From: Acidimicrobiales bacterium
Lineage (GTDB): Bacteria > Actinomycetota > Acidimicrobiia > Acidimicrobiales > MedAcidi-G1
NCBI GenBank assembly: GCA_014240365.1
Contig: JAAZXC010000005.1
Location: 1-53,811 of the forward strand
Direction: 5' to 3'
Length of the DNA: 53,811 nucleotides
The notes below the pieces were generated by a model. It searched no databases, was not told the origin of the DNA, and worked only from the letters and a program-made list of their open reading frames with translations. Positions 50,959-53,811 of the stretch are shown here, piece after piece; the first letter of the stretch is position 1, and the number at the start of each line of letters is the position of its first letter. Made by a program: the position numbers and the translations under genes.

Positions 50959-51434
50959 GCCCTCCACTGCTGGTGCTCGGTGACGTCGCCGTCGGTGACA
51001 CGTTGCCGGGTCTCGACCACGACGTGACCGCCAGCACGGTGGTCCTCGGCGCCCTGGCATCCAGGGACTGGCGCCCGATGCACCACGACCAGGACTTCGC
51101 AATCAACCACAACGGCACCCGTGACATATTCCTGAACACCCCCAACCAGGCCGCCTGGTTCGAGCGCTACGTGACCGACTGGACCGGACCCACCGGTCGC
51201 CTCGGCCGGATGACCTTCCGCATGAACACGTCGGTGTTCCCCGGTGACCTGATGTCCTTCAACGCCACGGTCACCCTCGTCGGCACCGATGATGCGGGTT
51301 GCGGATGGATCGACCTGGACGTGGCCCTGACCGTGGGTGACGTGGTCGCCACGACGTGTGCAACCCGCGTGGCCGTCCCGGTGGACGGTCAGGACAATCC
51401 ATGGTCGCGCCACGGCGACGACTGGCGCCCCTAG
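50955..51434 (+). CDS. MaoC-like enoyl-CoA hydratase (ChsH1-like half)
   Basis: A 159-residue hot-dog hydratase. The catalytic R-hydratase motif is present as ASRDWRPMHHDQDFA (H43, H44, D45, D47), followed by GTRDIFLNTPNQAAWFERYVTDW, which closely follows ChsH1 of the igr operon. GTG overlaps the previous stop (GTGA). Paired with the neighbouring MaoC protein it should hydrate an alpha,beta-unsaturated acyl-CoA made by the dehydrogenase. Confidence 0.88.
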   Translation: MSPPLLVLGDVAVGDTLPGLDHDVTASTVVLGALASRDWRPMHHDQDFAINHNGTRDIFLNTPNQAAWFERYVTDWTGPTGRLGRMTFRMNTSVFPGDLMSFNATVTLVGTDDAGCGWIDLDVALTVGDVVATTCATRVAVPVDGQDNPWSRHGDDWRP

Positions 51435-51442
51435 GAGAACCG

Positions 51443-52552
51443 ATGGACCTCGCCTTCACCGATGAACAGGAAATGCTCCGCCAGGCCGTGCGCGGCCTCT
51501 GCACGGACGCCCTGGAGTCCGTACGCCTGCTGGAGGACGACCCGAAGGGCTTCGACGACGGCTTCTGGGGCCAGCTGGCATCCATGGGCCTGACCGGCCT
51601 GATGCTGGGCGAGGAACACGGTGGCTCGGCCATGGGACTGCTGGACGCCGTCATCGTCTACGAGGAGTTCGGCCGCAGCCTCGTGCCCTCGCCGCACCTG
51701 GAATCCACGGTGGTATCGGCCGGTGTGCTGGCCCGGGCCGGGACGCCCGACCAGCAGGCCGAGTGGCTGCCCGGCATCGCCGACGGCCGATCCATCCTCA
51801 CCCCGGCCTGGCTGGAACCGGACAACAGCTCGGGCCCGTCGGGTATCCGTCTCTCGGCCGTCGCCGACGGCGAGGACGTGATCCTGACCGGAACCAAGCG
51901 CCATGTGGCCTACGCATCGACGGCTGAGCGCCTGATCCTCCTGGCCCGGGGCGAGACAGGCATCGACCTCTACCTGGTCGACCCGAAGGCGAACGGGGTG
52001 ACGCTGACCCTCCAGCGGACCGTCGCCGGCGACACCCAGTACCGGGTGGACATGGACGGCGTCAGGGTGCCGGGCACCGACCGCATCGGAGCACCGGGCA
52101 CCGGCTGGGCGACCTGGCACGCAGTGATGCTCGACGCCCTGGTGCTGGTGGCCGCACGGGCCGTGGGCGCAGCAGAGGCCGTACATGCGCTGACCACCGA
52201 CTACGCCAGGGAACGCCACCAGTTCGGCAAGCCGATCGCCGCCTTCCAGGCCATCAGCCACTCGCTGGCAGACGGCATCACCGCCATCGACGGGGCCAGG
52301 GTGCTCGTACAGCGCGCAGCGTGGACCCGTGATGAGCGCCGCTCCATCGAGACGCTGGCACCCATGGCGAAGATGTTCGCCACCCGAACCTGTCGGGATG
52401 TCACCGGTGTCGCCATCCAGGTCCACGGCGGCATGGGGTTCACCCTGGAGTGCGACGCCCAGCTGTACTTCCGACGCGCCAAGTCATGGCAGCTGAACTG
52501 GTTCGAGGACGATCACCTCGAGGAGCTCATCGCCCGCCAGGTCCTGGACTGA
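51443..52552 (+). CDS. Acyl-CoA dehydrogenase, FadE28/ChsE1-like subunit
   Basis: A 369-residue dehydrogenase-fold protein. ATG 51443 has AGGAGAA about 6 nt upstream, overlapping the end of the hydratase gene. MDLAFTDEQEMLRQAVR begins the helical domain, LPGIADGRSILTPAW replaces the usual substrate loop, and ERHQFGKPIAAFQAISH and VHGGMGFTLECDAQLYFRR are present. The GGTxE flavin motif near the C-terminus, seen in its partner, is absent. This matches the non-catalytic or complementary subunit of alpha2beta2 steroid acyl-CoA dehydrogenases (FadE28 type). The two operon dehydrogenases probably work only together. Confidence 0.87.
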   Translation: MDLAFTDEQEMLRQAVRGLCTDALESVRLLEDDPKGFDDGFWGQLASMGLTGLMLGEEHGGSAMGLLDAVIVYEEFGRSLVPSPHLESTVVSAGVLARAGTPDQQAEWLPGIADGRSILTPAWLEPDNSSGPSGIRLSAVADGEDVILTGTKRHVAYASTAERLILLARGETGIDLYLVDPKANGVTLTLQRTVAGDTQYRVDMDGVRVPGTDRIGAPGTGWATWHAVMLDALVLVAARAVGAAEAVHALTTDYARERHQFGKPIAAFQAISHSLADGITAIDGARVLVQRAAWTRDERRSIETLAPMAKMFATRTCRDVTGVAIQVHGGMGFTLECDAQLYFRRAKSWQLNWFEDDHLEELIARQVLD

Positions 52553-52628
52553 GCCCTAGCGCCACCCCACTCTGTGGGCGGCGGCGCGAAACTCCATTAC
52601 CGCAGGTCCACGGCGTGTGCGACAGGGT

Positions 52629-52661
52629 CCGGTTGCGCGAATTGGCAATTCCGGTTACGCG
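52629..52661. repeat. Direct repeat flanking a small palindrome
   Basis: CCGGTTGCGCG (52629-52639) and CCGGTTACGCG (52651-52661) differ by one base and are 22 bp apart, two helical turns. Between and into them lies the palindrome GAATTGGCAATTC (52639-52651). It may be an operator for the small open frame 50 bp downstream. Confidence 0.5.
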
Positions 52662-52710
52662 CAGACCCACCGGTATGGAACATCACGGCAACGTGTAGAC
52701 AGGAACCGAC

Positions 52711-52830
52711 GTGGCGATCGAGACGTCGGACCTCACGATCGTCTCCGGCGACCTGAGGGCCGTTGCCAATACGATCGCGCCCTCGCGACGGACTCCGGCC
52801 ACCATCAAGGGCAACCTCTTCTGGGTGTAG
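52711..52830 (+). CDS. Possible 39-residue small protein
   Basis: GTG 52711 is preceded by AGGA 7 nt upstream. The frame reads VAIETSDLTIVSGDLRAVAN and ends with IKGNLFWV before TAG. Third codon positions are about 88% G/C (35 of 40 codons), like real genes of the window, whereas the region around it is less biased. No family is recognised. It could be an authentic small protein or the remnant of a larger gene. It is oriented away from the acyl-CoA operon. Confidence 0.35.
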   Translation: MAIETSDLTIVSGDLRAVANTIAPSRRTPATIKGNLFWV

Positions 52831-52885
52831 GTGCACCACCACGAAGGGGACAGATCCCAGGAAGGTTGTTGCGGGCATCGCTGCC

Positions 52886-53716
52886 TCAATCCTGAATCGA
52901 CTCTCCGAGCTGGATGATTCTCGGTCGAACGATCATCGTGTAGGTATCAGCAATCGCTGCCTCGCGATGGTCATGTTGAGCTTCCAGACGGGTTGGATCA
53001 GCAACGACGGCCATGAACGCTGCCTTGCTTGGAAATTGGTTGAAGCGCACCTGGTGCCAGTCCCGTCCGTCACCGATGATCGTTCCTTCAACTGTGAACC
53101 AGGCAGGGGTCCTTACGCCGTGCTTCGAGGCGACTACTGCCGCAGTCGACTGGTAAGCCTCCATATGTGCGGGGGTCTGAACCCCGGCATCTGCGTCTTC
53201 GAACCGCAACACGTGCATCACCACTACCGGACCATCGTCTTTCGTCGGCGGGTATGGAACATCGGCCCAGTCGAGGAGTTCCAGGTCGGGTGGCAGCTCC
53301 GGAACCTGCAGGGGTTGGCACCCGATGACGAAGGTCTTCTGCATCCCAGCCTCCTTGTGTTTGTGGGATTCCTGGAATTGGGGGCGCGACTGCATGTCGA
53401 TGAACGACCTGCGGGTTGGGTATTTCACAACAGCGATGCGATCCCAGACGGTGTTGTCGCCGAGGAGTTGCTGGTCGACGTCTCCCAGGAAGACGATCTC
53501 GGCTCCGACCGCCGTCAGCGAGTCGATAGGCGAGTAGAGGTCATCTGCCTCTTGACCAGAGATGGCCGTCTTTCGGCCGTCTACGTAGTCGGCAACTTCA
53601 CGATATTTCATCAAGTTGACCATCCATACCGGGCCATCGTCAGATGGTGAGGTAGTGGCCAACCGGATGCCGTATTCCCGGTCGACGAGGCCGTAGCGAG
53701 GTGCACCGCTTGTCAT
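52886..53716 (-). CDS. DUF1330-like two-domain dimeric alpha/beta-barrel protein
   Basis: A 276-residue protein made of two related halves. The first has VWMVNLMKYREVADY, DRIAVVKYPTRRSFIDMQSR; the second repeats the pattern as VVVMHVLRFEDADAG and HQVRFNQFPSKAAFMAVVAD. Each is a DUF1330/EthD-type ferredoxin-like barrel unit. Such proteins are usually about 100 residues; this is a tandem fusion. ATG 53716 is chosen over GTG 53722 because GAAGGAAG ends 5 nt before it. Function is unknown; some relatives bind small aromatic or steroid-like ligands. GC content is a little lower than in most neighbours. Confidence 0.75.
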   Translation of the reverse strand: MTSGAPRYGLVDREYGIRLATTSPSDDGPVWMVNLMKYREVADYVDGRKTAISGQEADDLYSPIDSLTAVGAEIVFLGDVDQQLLGDNTVWDRIAVVKYPTRRSFIDMQSRPQFQESHKHKEAGMQKTFVIGCQPLQVPELPPDLELLDWADVPYPPTKDDGPVVVMHVLRFEDADAGVQTPAHMEAYQSTAAVVASKHGVRTPAWFTVEGTIIGDGRDWHQVRFNQFPSKAAFMAVVADPTRLEAQHDHREAAIADTYTMIVRPRIIQLGESIQD

Positions 53717-53759
53717 CCGCACTTCCTTCAGTTACGAGTCGTGGTCATCCTGGATGGGG

Positions 53760-53811
53760 CTACAGATCCTGGGCAACCAGGAGTTCCATCATTTCCCTTG
53801 CAACCATCGGA
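53760..53811 (-). CDS. C-terminal end of a minus-strand gene cut by the window edge
   Basis: On the minus strand the last bases read an open frame ending MVAREMMELLVAQDL before TAG (stop 53760-53762). It lies 43 bp upstream of the DUF1330-like start, so that gene would be next in an operon. Only about 16 residues are visible; no family can be named. Confidence 0.35.
   Translation of the reverse strand, partial: PMVAREMMELLVAQDL

Larger units (their letters stand above)
52553..52885. other. Intergenic stretch between the acyl-CoA operon and the DUF1330-like gene
   Basis: This 333-bp gap separates two convergent genes. It contains a 22-bp-period direct repeat around a small palindrome and one short open frame with a SD (both listed separately). 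No rRNA, tRNA or long gene is seen. GC content looks slightly lower and less regular than in the flanking genes. Confidence 0.5.

Noticed and set aside
1-53811. CRISPR array, tRNA, rRNA, prophage or insertion sequence
   Set aside because: No regularly spaced repeats, no cloverleaf or rRNA-like sequence, and no transposase or integrase motifs were found.

Overview
High-GC window with dense, overlapping genes. Several traits point to an actinobacterium: a mycothiol-type maleylpyruvate isomerase family protein, an F420-pathway guanylyltransferase (CofC/FbiD type), a PAC2 proteasome-chaperone family protein, an ImuA/ImuB pair behind a mycobacterial/Bacillus-type LexA box, and many leaderless genes whose start codon lies 6-7 nt after a TANNNT -10 box. 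The style fits Acidimicrobiia or a relative, but no rRNA or marker set is present to prove it. No tRNA, rRNA, CRISPR array or insertion sequence was seen.

Left third (about 1-20,750): a purine/N-heterocycle catabolism island. On the minus strand, reading from 18,092 down to 5,837, are a three-subunit xanthine dehydrogenase-type molybdenum hydroxylase (FAD, 2Fe-2S and Mo subunits), an M20 amidohydrolase of the allantoate amidohydrolase/N-carbamoylase group, a carbamoylase-like nitrilase, a second fused Mo hydroxylase resembling selenium-dependent xanthine dehydrogenase, an SsnA-like amidohydrolase, a luciferase-like oxidoreductase, an 8-oxoguanine deaminase-like enzyme and a small MTH1187-type protein. 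A BMP-type nucleoside/purine ABC transporter follows (lipoprotein, ATPase, two permeases). Divergent from the first gene are a small HTH regulator and an amidase. A purine-type phosphoribosyltransferase lies just beyond a VapC toxin remnant. The inferred logic is import of purines, hydroxylation and deamination of the ring, then opening and hydrolysis of carbamoyl and amide products.

Middle (about 20,850-39,100): SOS mutagenesis genes imuA'-imuB, housekeeping genes (TrmH-type methyltransferase, rnhB, gpsA, cofC), a serine hydrolase, several conserved unknown proteins, a drug-type ABC exporter, an HD protein, an MDR dehydrogenase, a cytochrome P450 resembling the CYP125/CYP142 steroid hydroxylases, an SDR, a NUDIX hydrolase and a SulP transporter.

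Right third (about 39,100-53,811): a sulfatase module (MFS transporter, arylsulfatase, isochorismatase-fold protein with the catalytic triad replaced), PAC2 and mycothiol-type genes, then two divergent operons for acyl-CoA side-chain degradation. The plus-strand operon (acyl-CoA dehydrogenase, CoA transferase, two MaoC proteins, acyl-CoA dehydrogenase) closely parallels the mycobacterial igr cholesterol side-chain operon. The minus-strand operon holds an HMG-CoA-synthase-like/OB-fold fusion lacking its catalytic Cys and zinc-ribbon cysteines, plus a thiolase. Two matching TetR-type operator palindromes lie between them. A DUF1330-like protein and the C-terminus of another minus-strand gene close the window.
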